From: Clostridia bacterium
GTDB taxonomy: Bacteria; Bacillota; Clostridia; Peptostreptococcales; Acidaminobacteraceae
Assembly (NCBI GenBank): GCA_014859095.1
Contig: JACUUV010000022.1
Coordinates: 1 to 46,243 of the forward strand
DNA: 46,243 nucleotides
Direction of reading: 5' to 3'
A model generated the notes under the pieces. It did no database searches, was not told where the DNA came from, and saw nothing but the letters and a program-made list of their open reading frames with translations. Below are positions 15,428 to 24,088 of this stretch, in pieces. The stretch's first letter is position 1, and every line of letters starts with the position of its first letter. The position numbers were made by a program, and so were the translations under genes.

Positions 15428-16477
15428 TTAAAGTTTTATAGCCCAACGGAGTTTGGCTGATCGAGCGCGACTGTTCATATGACACTCTTCAGCCGATGGT
15501 CTGATGGGTTCAGGTGCGATTTCCTTGTAAATGCCTTCCTGTAAATATTTTTTAAAGGATTTCTTAACTAGACGGTCTTCTCCAGAATGGAACGTCAGAA
15601 TCGCCACCCGTCCTCCTGATGCGAGGACATCCGGCAATTTTTCAAGGAAATCATACAGCACTTCAAATTCGCTGTTGACATCGATTCTAATGGCTTGAAA
15701 GCAACGTTGGCAGGTTTTTTTTACTTCTTCATCTCTTGTGCTTTCCGGAATGAATTTTAAAGCATTTTTTATGATTTGCATCAGATGAGTAGTTGTAGTG
15801 ATTTCATGGCCCTTTTTGATTTCAGAAATGATGGCTTTGGCGATTACTTCGGCATGGGGCTCGTCGGAATTCTCCAGCAGCATGCCAACAAGTTCATCTT
15901 TTGATATTGTCTTTAGGCGCTCCGCAGCAGAAATTCCAGATTCAGGATTAAGGCGTAAGTCAAGTGGACCTTCGCTTTTAAATGAAAATCCCCTCTCGGG
16001 ATTATCAATTTGCATGGAAGAAACACCTAAATCCGCTAGAACAAAATCAAGCGGACCCGATTCTAAAGCAACCTGGTCAATGCATGAAAAATTCAGTTGT
16101 TTGATAGTCAGTCTCTCGGGTCCAAACCCCAGACTTTCTAGCCGTGCCTTGGTACGGGGCAGTTCAATGGGATCGATATCCATTGCATACATTTGTCCAG
16201 ACTGCTCAAGACTTTTCAATAGTTCCAGGGTGTGACCTCCGTAACCAAGCGTTGCATCAAGTCCGGTTTCTCCTGGACTTATAGCAAGTATTTCGAGAAT
16301 CTCGTTCACACAAATGGAACGATGCATTCCTGCGGGGGTGTTGCCTTTTTGGATTATTTTCACTACATCCTCTGAATATTTCTCGGGTTGCAGTTCTTTA
16401 TATTTCTCTTTGAATTTTTTGGGGTGTGTACCTTTATAACGTTCACGTCGCTGGTGTTTTTGACCTTGATCATCCAT
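15428..16477 (-). CDS. RsmH-like 16S rRNA (cytosine-N4) methyltransferase with N-terminal extension
   Basis: The 349-residue protein contains the RsmH/MraW core from about residue 46: NTPAGMHRSICVNEIL, SAM-binding LDATLGYGGHT (73-83), YAMDIDPIEL, VLADLGVSSMQIDNPERGFSF, DLRL and AILTFHSGEDRLVK--FK. The housekeeping RsmH methylates C1402 of 16S rRNA. This copy differs by a basic extension of about 45 residues and by its location away from the division cluster, so it is probably a second paralogue with the same or a related rRNA target. The GGAGG site and ATG at 16477 are clear. It heads an operon with the ABC-F gene, making a ribosome-directed pair. Confidence 0.85.
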   Translation of the reverse strand: MDDQGQKHQRRERYKGTHPKKFKEKYKELQPEKYSEDVVKIIQKGNTPAGMHRSICVNEILEILAISPGETGLDATLGYGGHTLELLKSLEQSGQMYAMDIDPIELPRTKARLESLGFGPERLTIKQLNFSCIDQVALESGPLDFVLADLGVSSMQIDNPERGFSFKSEGPLDLRLNPESGISAAERLKTISKDELVGMLLENSDEPHAEVIAKAIISEIKKGHEITTTTHLMQIIKNALKFIPESTRDEEVKKTCQRCFQAIRIDVNSEFEVLYDFLEKLPDVLASGGRVAILTFHSGEDRLVKKSFKKYLQEGIYKEIAPEPIRPSAEECHMNSRARSAKLRWAIKL

Positions 16478-16530
16478 AGTGATCCTCCATGTGATTATTA
16501 TGATATCATATCATAGATTGTCCTTCCTGA

Positions 16531-17934
16531 ATGTTAATTTATCGGTTACTTTTTATTTTAGAAGGAAATATAAATGTCGGTGAAATTGCTAAGATTAATC
16601 ACCAAATGCTTAGAAGTTTATTTATGACCATTACAAATGCCAACTTTGACGATTGGGCAATCGAACAGCAAATCAAGAAAATGATTGCAATTGGAAATGA
16701 ACTCAAAGGCAACATCACACCATATGATTCAAGGGCGTCTATGCTTTTAAAAGCTGAATCCATCGGTGTTTTGGCAACTGAAAATGAAGACATCCGCTCT
16801 TTGAGAGAGTTGATCATTTATGGACTTAAAGGTATGGCAGCCTATACCGAACATGCTCTCAATATCGGCAAAGAAAGCAAAGAAATTTATGAATTCACTT
16901 ATGAGGCGTTGGCGCTGCTGGATGAAGCAAATACATCCAAATATGGTAATCCTGAAATCACAAAAGTCAATATCGGTGTAGGAAAAAATCCTGCTATTCT
17001 AATATCTGGACATGACCTTACAGATCTTGAGCAACTACTTGATCAAACCAAAGGCACAGGTGTGGATGTTTATACCCACGGGGAGATGTTGCCTGGACAT
17101 TATTATCCTGCTTTCAAACAGTATGATCATTTTATAGGTAACTATGGTGGATCATGGTGGAAGCAAGTTGGAGAGTTTGAATCTTTCAACGGACCAATTC
17201 TATTTACAACCAACTGTATCGTACCTCCTAAGAGTGATGAAGTCATAAAGAGAATCTTTACTACCGGTTCATCTGGATATCCTGGCTGTCTTCATATCAT
17301 GCCAGATAAGGATGGCAAAAAAGACTTTTCAGCCATAATTGAAATGGCGAAAACATTACCATCACCAGAAGAGATTGAAACCGGAAGCATTGTGGGGGGA
17401 TTTGCGCACAATCAAGTCATGGCGCTTTCAGAACAAGTTGTCGGCGCAGTAAAATCCGGTGCTATCAAGAAATTCATAGTCATGGCTGGTTGTGATGGCA
17501 GAATGAAATCTAGAGAGTATTATACTGAGTTTGCTGAAAAACTTCCGAAAGATACTGTGATTCTTACAGCTGGATGCGCCAAGTTCCGTTACAACAAACT
17601 GGATCTGGGTGATATCGGTGGGATTCCTAGAGTACTTGACGCCGGTCAATGCAATGATTCTTATTCACTTGCTGTTATAGCTCTCAAACTCAAAGAGGTC
17701 TTTGGACTCGATGATGTCAATGAGCTTCCGATTGTCTACAATATTGCCTGGTACGAGCAAAAAGCTGTAATCGTACTATTGGCACTGCTGTATCTGGGAG
17801 TCAAGAATATTCACCTTGGTCCTACGCTTCCCGCATTTTTATCTCCAAATGTGGCCAACGTGCTGGTGAACACATTTGGTATCGCAGGAATTGGAACTGC
17901 TGAAGACGATATTGCATTACTTATTACAAATTAG
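16531..17934 (+). CDS. hcp: hybrid-cluster protein (Hcp) lacking its N-terminal cluster region
   Basis: All seven hybrid-cluster ligands of class I Hcp are present: His161 (SGHDL), Glu185 (THGEMLP), Cys229 (TTNC), Cys321 (AGCDG), Cys349 (TAGCAKF), Cys374 (GQCND) and Glu409 (WYEQKA). Intact Hcp (about 545-555 residues) reduces NO or hydroxylamine and begins with four Cys holding a separate Fe-S cluster. Here the first ~55 residues are missing, including all four Cys. A TGA lies directly before the ATG at 16531, no ribosome site is visible, and the divergent rsmH starts only 53 nt away. A second gap of about 30 residues lies between YEAL (near 127) and LLDEANT, in the helical domain. It may be a dying gene or a minimal variant. 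Confidence 0.85.
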   Translation: MLIYRLLFILEGNINVGEIAKINHQMLRSLFMTITNANFDDWAIEQQIKKMIAIGNELKGNITPYDSRASMLLKAESIGVLATENEDIRSLRELIIYGLKGMAAYTEHALNIGKESKEIYEFTYEALALLDEANTSKYGNPEITKVNIGVGKNPAILISGHDLTDLEQLLDQTKGTGVDVYTHGEMLPGHYYPAFKQYDHFIGNYGGSWWKQVGEFESFNGPILFTTNCIVPPKSDEVIKRIFTTGSSGYPGCLHIMPDKDGKKDFSAIIEMAKTLPSPEEIETGSIVGGFAHNQVMALSEQVVGAVKSGAIKKFIVMAGCDGRMKSREYYTEFAEKLPKDTVILTAGCAKFRYNKLDLGDIGGIPRVLDAGQCNDSYSLAVIALKLKEVFGLDDVNELPIVYNIAWYEQKAVIVLLALLYLGVKNIHLGPTLPAFLSPNVANVLVNTFGIAGIGTAEDDIALLITN

Positions 17935-17945
17935 TTTACATGATG

Positions 17946-17990
17946 CAGTGTGTGATGATTATATTGTGAATCATTACACACTGTTTTTTT
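17946..17990 (+). terminator. terminator of the hcp gene
   Basis: CAGTGTGTGATGATT pairs with AATCATTACACACTG (one mismatch), followed by seven T. Confidence 0.85.
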
Positions 17991-18131
17991 ACTTAGGATA
18001 TAAAAAATTATATTTATGGATAATTGCCAATAAAATGCGTGAAGTAAACGCTTTGAAATGGTAAAATAGATAGGGAATTACAAAAGCAAAGTGCTTGAAC
18101 TTAAAATAAATTAATTAAGAGGAGATGTATT

Positions 18132-19448
18132 ATGAGTAAACCAATTCTCTCAGCTCACTTCGAATCAAGAAAGCCATCGGATGTGCGTTTGGCTCAAATG
18201 AAATTCGATGAACGTAAAGTTAAACCTGAAGCGGTGATCAATGTAGGTATAGGAAATGTTTCTCTTCCTACCAATCCGGCTATGATGAAAAGACTGTTTG
18301 CGCTTAATGCACCGGACAGTCCTTTTGCTGAGGGTGTCATCAGATATTCTGGTACAGCTGGAACTTTAGAGTGCCAAAACGCATTCAAGAATATTCTTGA
18401 TTGTGAAGGGTTTGACACCAGCAAATTGCATGTTCAGGTCACAGATGGTGGCTCAGCGGGTATGGAACTTCTTTTGATCGGAGTTTGCGGACCAGCCGGA
18501 TCGGATGAAAGACCACTTATGATGATAGACCCTGCTTATACGAATTACATTTCTTTTGCGGAAAGAGTAGGCCGTAAGACCGTGACTGTAAAACGTCATT
18601 TGGGAGAGGATGGGAAGTTCACATTACCCGAGCTGGACAAAATAGAAGAAACAATCAAAGCAAACAATCCAGGGGCTTTACTTGTAATCCCTTATGATAA
18701 TCCGACGGGACAACTCTACAGCCATGAGACACTTGTGGAACTCGCGAAACTTTGTGTGAAATACAATATGTGGATGGTCAGTGATGAGGCATATCGTGAA
18801 CTCTATTATGAGGACGGCATCGACCTCGTAAGCATTTGGGGTATAGTCGATGCTGAAGTTCCAGGCATCGAAGGAAGAAGAATCAGCATTGAGACTGCTT
18901 CAAAAGTATGGAATGCTTGCGGACTCAGAATCGGTGCGGTAATCACTGACAGCGCTGAATTCAACAACCGTTCAATAGCGGAATATACTGCGAACCTTTG
19001 TGCAAATGTCATCGGACAATATATTTTCGGAGCGCTTGCGCACGAAACAAAGGAAGAAATTTTAGGATGGGCATCTCACATTCGTGAGTACTACAGAGAG
19101 CATATCGTTAAGGTATACAACGGTCTCAAGGAAAAAGAACCAGGACTGATTGTATCCTCACCGGATGCGTCCATCTATTCTGTTATAGATGTAAGAAATG
19201 TTGTCAAGCCGGGATTTGACGCGATAGATTTCGTTTTATATTGTGCACAGGAAGGTTCAGTGAACGTTGACGGTGTTGAAACGACTCTTCTAGTGGCGCC
19301 TATGAAAGGTTTCTATGACATCAAGGCAGGGGAGATTAATCCGGGAAGCACACAGTTCCGTATCTCTTTCGTGGAAACACCAGAAAATATGGCGAAAATT
19401 CCTGAATTGTTCGTTCAACTCTTGAGACAGTTTGAAGCACAAAGATAA
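18132..19448 (+). CDS. class I/II PLP-dependent aminotransferase
   Basis: The 438-residue fold-type I enzyme has VINVGIGNVSLP, a DGGSAGMELLL phosphate region, VIPYDNPTGQLYS with the Asn-Pro-Thr-Gly motif, SDEAYRELYY with the Asp-x-x-Tyr motif, ETASKVWNACGLRIG with the Schiff-base Lys258, and QFRISF with the substrate carboxylate Arg. The substrate is not evident; aspartate, aromatic or branched amino acids are all possible. Family members are usually 390-440 residues, so it is complete. AGAGGAG precedes the ATG and a hairpin follows, so it is transcribed alone. Confidence 0.92.
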   Translation: MSKPILSAHFESRKPSDVRLAQMKFDERKVKPEAVINVGIGNVSLPTNPAMMKRLFALNAPDSPFAEGVIRYSGTAGTLECQNAFKNILDCEGFDTSKLHVQVTDGGSAGMELLLIGVCGPAGSDERPLMMIDPAYTNYISFAERVGRKTVTVKRHLGEDGKFTLPELDKIEETIKANNPGALLVIPYDNPTGQLYSHETLVELAKLCVKYNMWMVSDEAYRELYYEDGIDLVSIWGIVDAEVPGIEGRRISIETASKVWNACGLRIGAVITDSAEFNNRSIAEYTANLCANVIGQYIFGALAHETKEEILGWASHIREYYREHIVKVYNGLKEKEPGLIVSSPDASIYSVIDVRNVVKPGFDAIDFVLYCAQEGSVNVDGVETTLLVAPMKGFYDIKAGEINPGSTQFRISFVETPENMAKIPELFVQLLRQFEAQR

Positions 19449-19465
19449 ATATGATTCATCAAGCC

Positions 19466-19502
19466 AATCCCTCTTGCCATCAGCGCAAGGGGGATTTTTT
19501 TA
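19466..19502 (+). terminator. terminator of the aminotransferase gene
   Basis: AATCCCTCTTGC and GCAAGGGGGATT form the stem (one G-T pair) and a run of seven T follows. Confidence 0.85.
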
Positions 19503-19519
19503 AAAGCGAACCTTTTTTT

Positions 19520-19648
19520 TGTGTGGCTTCCATCATGGCCGGAGTTTTCGTGGGATTTGGAATCATGCTTATTTTTTCCATAGGTGGCCATTTGAATTCC
19601 ATACTATATCATCTCCAAAAAGGGGTATTAAGTAGTCAAGTAGATTAA
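19520..19648 (+). pseudogene. possible remnant of a formate/nitrite-type transporter
   Basis: The open frame here reads VASIMAGVFVGFGIML, IFSIGG, then HLNSILYHLQ and a stop. The first part resembles the opening helix of FNT channels (pattern '--AG-FIG-G-----GG'). The frame passes through the preceding terminator and has no start codon or ribosome site of its own, and nothing of the remaining ~230 residues is present. The similarity is short, so chance is a serious alternative. Confidence 0.25.
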
Positions 19649-19662
19649 GGAAGGTGGAAGTG

Positions 19663-20865
19663 ATGGCGATTAAAAATGTATCCATAATCGGAATGGGAGC
19701 GCTTGGCATTCTCTTTGGGCAGCATTTTACTGAAAAAATGGGTAATCAATCCGTTGCATTTGTTGCAAATGAAAAAAGAATTGAAAAATTCAAACATACA
19801 CGAGTACATTGCAATGGCAAAGAGTGTGACTTCAGGATGGTATCGGACTGGCTACAAGAAAAGCCTGCTGACCTGGTGATTTTTGCAGTGAAATCCACTG
19901 CACTGGATGAAGCACTGGAAACTGCTAAATATCAGATTGGCAAAGATACGATCATCATATCGCTTTTGAATGGTATTTCTAGTGAGCAAATTATCGGAGC
20001 TAGATTTGGTATGGAAAAAATCATCCACTGTGTTGCACTGGGAATGGATGCAGTCAAAACGGGCAATGATCTCACCTACACCAAAATGGGTCAACTGTGT
20101 GTGGGAATTTTACCGGATGATACCGAGAAAGTGGGCAAGTTGAACACACTATGTGAGTTCTTTGATGAAATAGGGCTTCCATACACCAAAGAAGACGATA
20201 TTCTGCATCGTTTATGGAACAAGTTTATGCTCAATGTCGGAGTGAATCAGGCAGTCATGGTTTATGAAGGTACGTATGAGACGATTCAGAAACCAGGAGA
20301 AGCCAGAGAAGTGATGATTGGAGCCATGCGTGAAGTGATGGAACTCGCTCATTATGAGGGGGTGAAGCTTACCATTGATGATCTTATGGCTTATGTCGAT
20401 TTAATGGGTACGCTTTCACCGGATGGGATGCCATCCATGCGCCAGGACGGTCTTGCGAAAAGAAAATCCGAAGTGGAATTGTTTTCCGGGACGGTTTTAA
20501 AACTCGCGGAAAAACATGGTTTGAAGTTTCCAATCAACACAATGCTTTATGAAAAGATTCATGATATGGAAACAGGCAAGATCGTACAGTCAGGATTTTT
20601 TGATGTTTCAGAAATCCATCTGGATGATGTGCTTGAAAAGCTTATGGAACATTCTGTTCATGAGGATAAAATAATCAGAAGTATATTACAGTATGAAATA
20701 GAAAAATCTTATACGGTGGATGCCAAAATAAAAATCATCCAGTGTTTTGATCAATTGGATCCCAATTCTGATCTAAAGAAAATCATGACCAAATTTGTCA
20801 GAGCAAATGCCAATCATCCCAACAGTAAAGTGAGAAAAGAGGCTAGAAATTTTCTGAACAAATAA
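19663..20865 (+). CDS. ketopantoate reductase-family (ApbA/PanE) dehydrogenase with C-terminal extension
   Basis: The N-terminal ~300 residues form an NAD(P)H-dependent 2-oxoacid reductase of the PanE type: Rossmann motif IIGMGALG (8-15), VIFAVKSTALDEALE, ISLLNGISSEQII, LWNKFMLNVGVNQAV with the catalytic Lys, and PSMRQD with KRKSEVELFSG. The last ~95 residues, after SGFFDVSEIHLDDVL, are beyond the usual PanE end. They are helical and repeat-like (IRSILQYEIEKSYTVDAKI, NHPNSKVRKEARNFL), reminiscent of HEAT-type repeats. I choose ATG 19663 over GTG 19654 because AAGGAAGG lies at a fitting distance and the extra residues have no counterpart. No other pantothenate gene is near, so the true substrate is open. 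Confidence 0.8.
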   Translation: MAIKNVSIIGMGALGILFGQHFTEKMGNQSVAFVANEKRIEKFKHTRVHCNGKECDFRMVSDWLQEKPADLVIFAVKSTALDEALETAKYQIGKDTIIISLLNGISSEQIIGARFGMEKIIHCVALGMDAVKTGNDLTYTKMGQLCVGILPDDTEKVGKLNTLCEFFDEIGLPYTKEDDILHRLWNKFMLNVGVNQAVMVYEGTYETIQKPGEAREVMIGAMREVMELAHYEGVKLTIDDLMAYVDLMGTLSPDGMPSMRQDGLAKRKSEVELFSGTVLKLAEKHGLKFPINTMLYEKIHDMETGKIVQSGFFDVSEIHLDDVLEKLMEHSVHEDKIIRSILQYEIEKSYTVDAKIKIIQCFDQLDPNSDLKKIMTKFVRANANHPNSKVRKEARNFLNK

Positions 20866-20866
20866 G

Positions 20867-20923
20867 TAAAAACCCTGGAGTATGCCGATGTGAGCTGGCA
20901 TTTTTCAGGGTCTATTTTTTACT
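20867..20923. terminator. bidirectional terminator between convergent genes
   Basis: AAAAACCCTG and CAGGGTCTATTTTTT form the outer stem, with ATGCC and GGCAT inside it. A-rich and T-rich flanks serve both strands. The end overlaps the last codons of hutG. Confidence 0.7.
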
Positions 20924-21935
20924 CATATAATGCCGAAAGGTTATTTTCTTCTGCCAGTGTGGTGACTATGGTGTATATAATTACTGAAGCCAAACTCGAC
21001 GTGACCTGATCGTGGTCGAAGCGCGGAGAGACTTCAGCAATATCAAAACTCAACAGTTTCCCTGATTTGATGATGTGCTTGATGAGTTTGAGCACTTTTT
21101 CCGGATGCAGGCCTAGAGGTTGTGGGGCACTTACACCTGGTGCATACGATGAAGAAATCACATCTGCACATAAGGTGAGATAAATGGCGTCATTTTTTTT
21201 GATGAAGTGGTCCAGTCGCTCTAGAATGCCCCAGATGTCGGCACCGTCTATGTCTTTTGCCAGCATATAATCCACGCCCAGCTGGTGGGCAGTTTTGAAT
21301 AGATTAACCGTATTGCCGCTTTTTTGTATACCGACACATAAATAGTGGAAAGGGTAATTGTTTTCAAGGGAATAGTCCGCTATCTGTCTGAACATTGTTC
21401 CTGAGGAGCCACCATTTGGATATGGCCTAAGGTCAAAGTGTGCATCAAAGTTGATAATGCCGAGTGTGCTCTGATTGTTTTTTTGGATCAAATGCCGGTG
21501 TAGACCATGATAATGTCCGAGTGCGACTTCATGTCCACCACCAAGCACTACTGGAAACAGACCAAGATCGAGAATCAAATCAATTGCGTTTGTCAGAGCG
21601 GATTGAGCGCTTTCAAGATCATCCTCTATAGGATGGATATTTCCCGCATCATAGAGTTTCAGTCCTTGTGCGAAGGAACAGGGTCTGTTCATAAGCTCTC
21701 GTCTAATGCTTTCAGGACTGTTTTCAGCGCCGATACGACCTTTGTTGCGCTTTACACCCACATCGCTGCAAAAACCAAGGAATGCAATTCCGAATTTATG
21801 ATTCAAGTCATCTTTCCGGATATCTCTCAGGTCGATGGTTTGTACCCATTGATGCCATCTGTAGGCGTCAAAATTGTCTTCACTGTCGATTCGACCTTTC
21901 CAATAATCGGAAGGAATCGGGCAATATTCTTTCAT
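20919..21935 (-). CDS. hutG: formimidoylglutamase (arginase/agmatinase superfamily)
   Basis: The 338-residue enzyme hydrolyses N-formimidoyl-L-glutamate to glutamate and formamide, the last step of one histidine degradation route. Binuclear manganese ligands are visible: LGGGHE (His135), FDAHFD (Asp164, His166, Asp168), TLCADV (Asp258) and SFDIAEVSP near the end. LRPYPNGGSSGT after the DAHFD motif and Cys in place of the first Asp in the TLCADV motif fit HutG better than arginase. An AAGGAG site precedes the ATG. No hutH, hutU or hutI gene is next to it, so it may serve a scattered Hut pathway or a related ureohydrolase role. Confidence 0.85.
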   Translation of the reverse strand: MKEYCPIPSDYWKGRIDSEDNFDAYRWHQWVQTIDLRDIRKDDLNHKFGIAFLGFCSDVGVKRNKGRIGAENSPESIRRELMNRPCSFAQGLKLYDAGNIHPIEDDLESAQSALTNAIDLILDLGLFPVVLGGGHEVALGHYHGLHRHLIQKNNQSTLGIINFDAHFDLRPYPNGGSSGTMFRQIADYSLENNYPFHYLCVGIQKSGNTVNLFKTAHQLGVDYMLAKDIDGADIWGILERLDHFIKKNDAIYLTLCADVISSSYAPGVSAPQPLGLHPEKVLKLIKHIIKSGKLLSFDIAEVSPRFDHDQVTSSLASVIIYTIVTTLAEENNLSALYE

Positions 21936-22075
21936 AGGATCACACTCCTTGACTCATTTTAGTGATGGATGACAACATTATATCAGAGAAGAGTTGTTTT
22001 ATCGTCTATTTAAAACGAAACTCAAATAATAATATGGTAAAATGGTTTAAGAATCATAAAAGAAGAGGGTGACCC

Positions 22076-23149
22076 ATGGAATGGAAACAATGTTTGACTG
22101 CTTCTGAAAAGTCGCTTTATTTAAAATTCATAAAAACACTTTATAAGGATGATCCATTTTATGTGGACTATACAACACCTGTTTTGAATGAGATTTTCGC
22201 TGGAAAATCACCGTTTGCCCAAAATTTGTGGCACGAATCCTATTGGATCATGGATTCTGATGAATTGGTGGGCGTTTTGACCTATCTGATCCACAAAAAT
22301 TATAGCGATGTGCTTCAAGTCGCATTTTTAGAGTATCTAGATCTCAAAGGATTACCTGAGTTGATTCTTGATCATGCTTATCAGATCGCAAAAGATAAAG
22401 GCGTCAAGGAAATCGTGGTCGGCCTTAATGGTCATGTGAATTATGGGTTGGGTTTATCAGTGGAACAATCCCATCGACCAACATTTGGCTCTGTTTATAC
22501 AAAAGCTTATTACAGCAAACATTTCAAGGCACTTGGCCTGGAAGAAACGAAGCTGGTCTCTTTTCAGTATCCCTGGGAATCAAAAGAATTTCCTCTATCT
22601 TTAGAAAAGAAAAACAGATTTTATGGAAGGTTCAAATTTCGAATCATGCAAAAAGAGACATTTGACAGTGATATTGAGATTTATACTGCTCTTAACAACA
22701 AATGCTTCGGTGAGCATCCATTTTACTTCCCTAGAACAGTTGAAGAAGATCGATTCTTATTCAAGGATTTGAAATTTTTTATGGAAAAGGGCAGTTTGAT
22801 TTTTGCTGAAGACGATGGAAAACCTATTGGTTTTCTACTTTGGTATCCCGATTGGGGCGAGATTATGCGAAGAGGTGAGACGCTTTCGGTGATTACCTTC
22901 ATCAGAAAGATTTTGTTTGGTAAAAAAGTTAAGGGATTCAAAATCGTTGAATGGGCGGTTCTCCCTGAATATAGAAGAAAAGGCGTTCCAGTCGGTTTGT
23001 TGGCTCACTGTTATGAACTCGTTAAAGATAGGCAATTTACTAAATGTAAAACGAGCTGGATTGTTGAGGCCAATAAGGATTCAAGTGGATTTGGAGACAA
23101 ATGGGCTGAGCCTTATGAAAGGTATGCTGTTTACACAATGAAACTATGA
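22076..23149 (+). CDS. GNAT-fold acyltransferase, two-domain, first gene of the radical SAM operon
   Basis: The 357-residue protein seems to consist of two GNAT-like halves. The first (1-150) has SYWIMDSDELVGVLTYLIH and LGLSVEQ. The second (about 190-357) has LIFAEDDGKPIGFLLWYPDW and VEWAVLPEYRRKGVPVGLL, where the last is a typical acyl-CoA pyrophosphate loop (R-R-K-G-V-P). A hydrophobic loop between them carries FRPRT-like FYFPRTVEED. Substrate is unknown. Two-domain GNAT proteins of this type often modify amino groups in natural products or lipids. A GAAGAGGGTG site precedes the ATG. The next gene follows after 15 nt. It starts the seven-gene operon that ends at 30024. Confidence 0.75.
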   Translation: MEWKQCLTASEKSLYLKFIKTLYKDDPFYVDYTTPVLNEIFAGKSPFAQNLWHESYWIMDSDELVGVLTYLIHKNYSDVLQVAFLEYLDLKGLPELILDHAYQIAKDKGVKEIVVGLNGHVNYGLGLSVEQSHRPTFGSVYTKAYYSKHFKALGLEETKLVSFQYPWESKEFPLSLEKKNRFYGRFKFRIMQKETFDSDIEIYTALNNKCFGEHPFYFPRTVEEDRFLFKDLKFFMEKGSLIFAEDDGKPIGFLLWYPDWGEIMRRGETLSVITFIRKILFGKKVKGFKIVEWAVLPEYRRKGVPVGLLAHCYELVKDRQFTKCKTSWIVEANKDSSGFGDKWAEPYERYAVYTMKL

Positions 23150-23164
23150 TAGAGGACAATTATT

Positions 23165-24088
23165 ATGATGAATCCGTTTCTGAAAGAAGAGTTGTGGTCT
23201 GTACTTGAAAAAACCCACGATGGTGAGTGTGAAAGACATGCCACAGGTAGCGCTGTATTCACCACATATTACACCAAACTCAATCTGCTGTCTTTTCTGA
23301 AGGGAAAGGTTCAAAAAAGAGTAAGAATCATAGGGCTTCCACCTTCCATCTCACTTGGAGGCTTTGAGGTGGAGAACGAACAAGGACTTGATGAGATTCA
23401 TGAGTGGTTGACTGATCAAGACGGACATACACTCGTGATCAATTCAGAGGATCCCCTTGCAGGTGATTTCTCTTGCGTTCCAACTTTGCCTTCAGTGATC
23501 ATCGAGAATAGATTTGAGAGTTTTGACCATTATTTGAATGAGCTCAGATCACATTACAGATATAGGGCAATCAAAGCCATGAAAAAATTTGAAGGTATTG
23601 TTCAAATGCAAAATGAACCTTTTGACAGGTCATTTTATGATATGTATGACGCTGTATTTCAAAACTCTGATTATCCTCTTGCAAAGAACGATATGATTTT
23701 TTTTGAGCAGTTTCCTGGAACAATCGAACAATTTTATGCTGGAGACACCCCCCTTGGATTCTGTCAGTATTATATTGCTGAGGACACGCTCTATTTCATG
23801 TTCTGTGGAATCAATTATGAAATGCTGAAAACCTATGACACATATTTGAATATGCTTTTGGTCATCATCAGAAGGGGAATAGAGGCTGGTGTCAAGACAA
23901 TCGATCTTGGTCAAACCACTGAGACCATCAAGCAAAAACTGGGAGGCATATTGAAGCCGCTTTATATTTGCCATTATCACAAGAATCCGTTGGTCAGAAG
24001 TCTCATGAAAAAAGCCATGCCAATTCTGGGTTACACAGCACCAACTGTACGATATCACGTCTTTAAAAATGAAGGGGATCAATCATGA
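23165..24088 (+). CDS. FemAB/BioF2-like acyltransferase (PF13480 type)
   Basis: The 307-residue soluble protein has a C-terminal GNAT-like half: LNELRSHYRYRAIKAMKKF (a basic helix typical of the family), GDTPLGFCQYYIAEDTLYFMF, LLVIIRRGIEAGVKTIDLGQTTETIKQKLGG. The 'D-G--TE--K---G' ending motif is common in Acetyltransf_6 and peptidogalycan-type proteins that use acyl-CoA, acyl-carrier or aminoacyl-tRNA donors. The N-terminal half lacks a clear donor-binding loop. The stop overlaps the next start by 4 nt (ATGA). In this operon it probably joins an acyl or amino-acyl group to the product. Two neighbouring Met codons (23165, 23168) are possible starts. Confidence 0.7.
   Translation: MMNPFLKEELWSVLEKTHDGECERHATGSAVFTTYYTKLNLLSFLKGKVQKRVRIIGLPPSISLGGFEVENEQGLDEIHEWLTDQDGHTLVINSEDPLAGDFSCVPTLPSVIIENRFESFDHYLNELRSHYRYRAIKAMKKFEGIVQMQNEPFDRSFYDMYDAVFQNSDYPLAKNDMIFFEQFPGTIEQFYAGDTPLGFCQYYIAEDTLYFMFCGINYEMLKTYDTYLNMLLVIIRRGIEAGVKTIDLGQTTETIKQKLGGILKPLYICHYHKNPLVRSLMKKAMPILGYTAPTVRYHVFKNEGDQS

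Noticed and set aside
16500-16509. Palindrome ATGATATCAT between rsmH and hcp as an operator
   Set aside because: The palindrome is short and AT-rich, and the 53-nt gap must also hold a promoter and a ribosome site, so I cannot separate a regulator site from chance.
16574-16627. Short frame with a good AAGGAAAT site (MSVKLLRL...) just inside the hcp gene
   Set aside because: It is only 17 codons and lies out of frame with hcp. It could be taken as the start of a shifted hcp, but the hcp frame is open from 16531 and homologous from about residue 20 on.
22000-22075. Cobalamin riboswitch controlling the radical SAM operon
   Set aside because: The hutG-GNAT gap is only ~140 nt, AT-rich and shows no B12-box-like element or hairpin.
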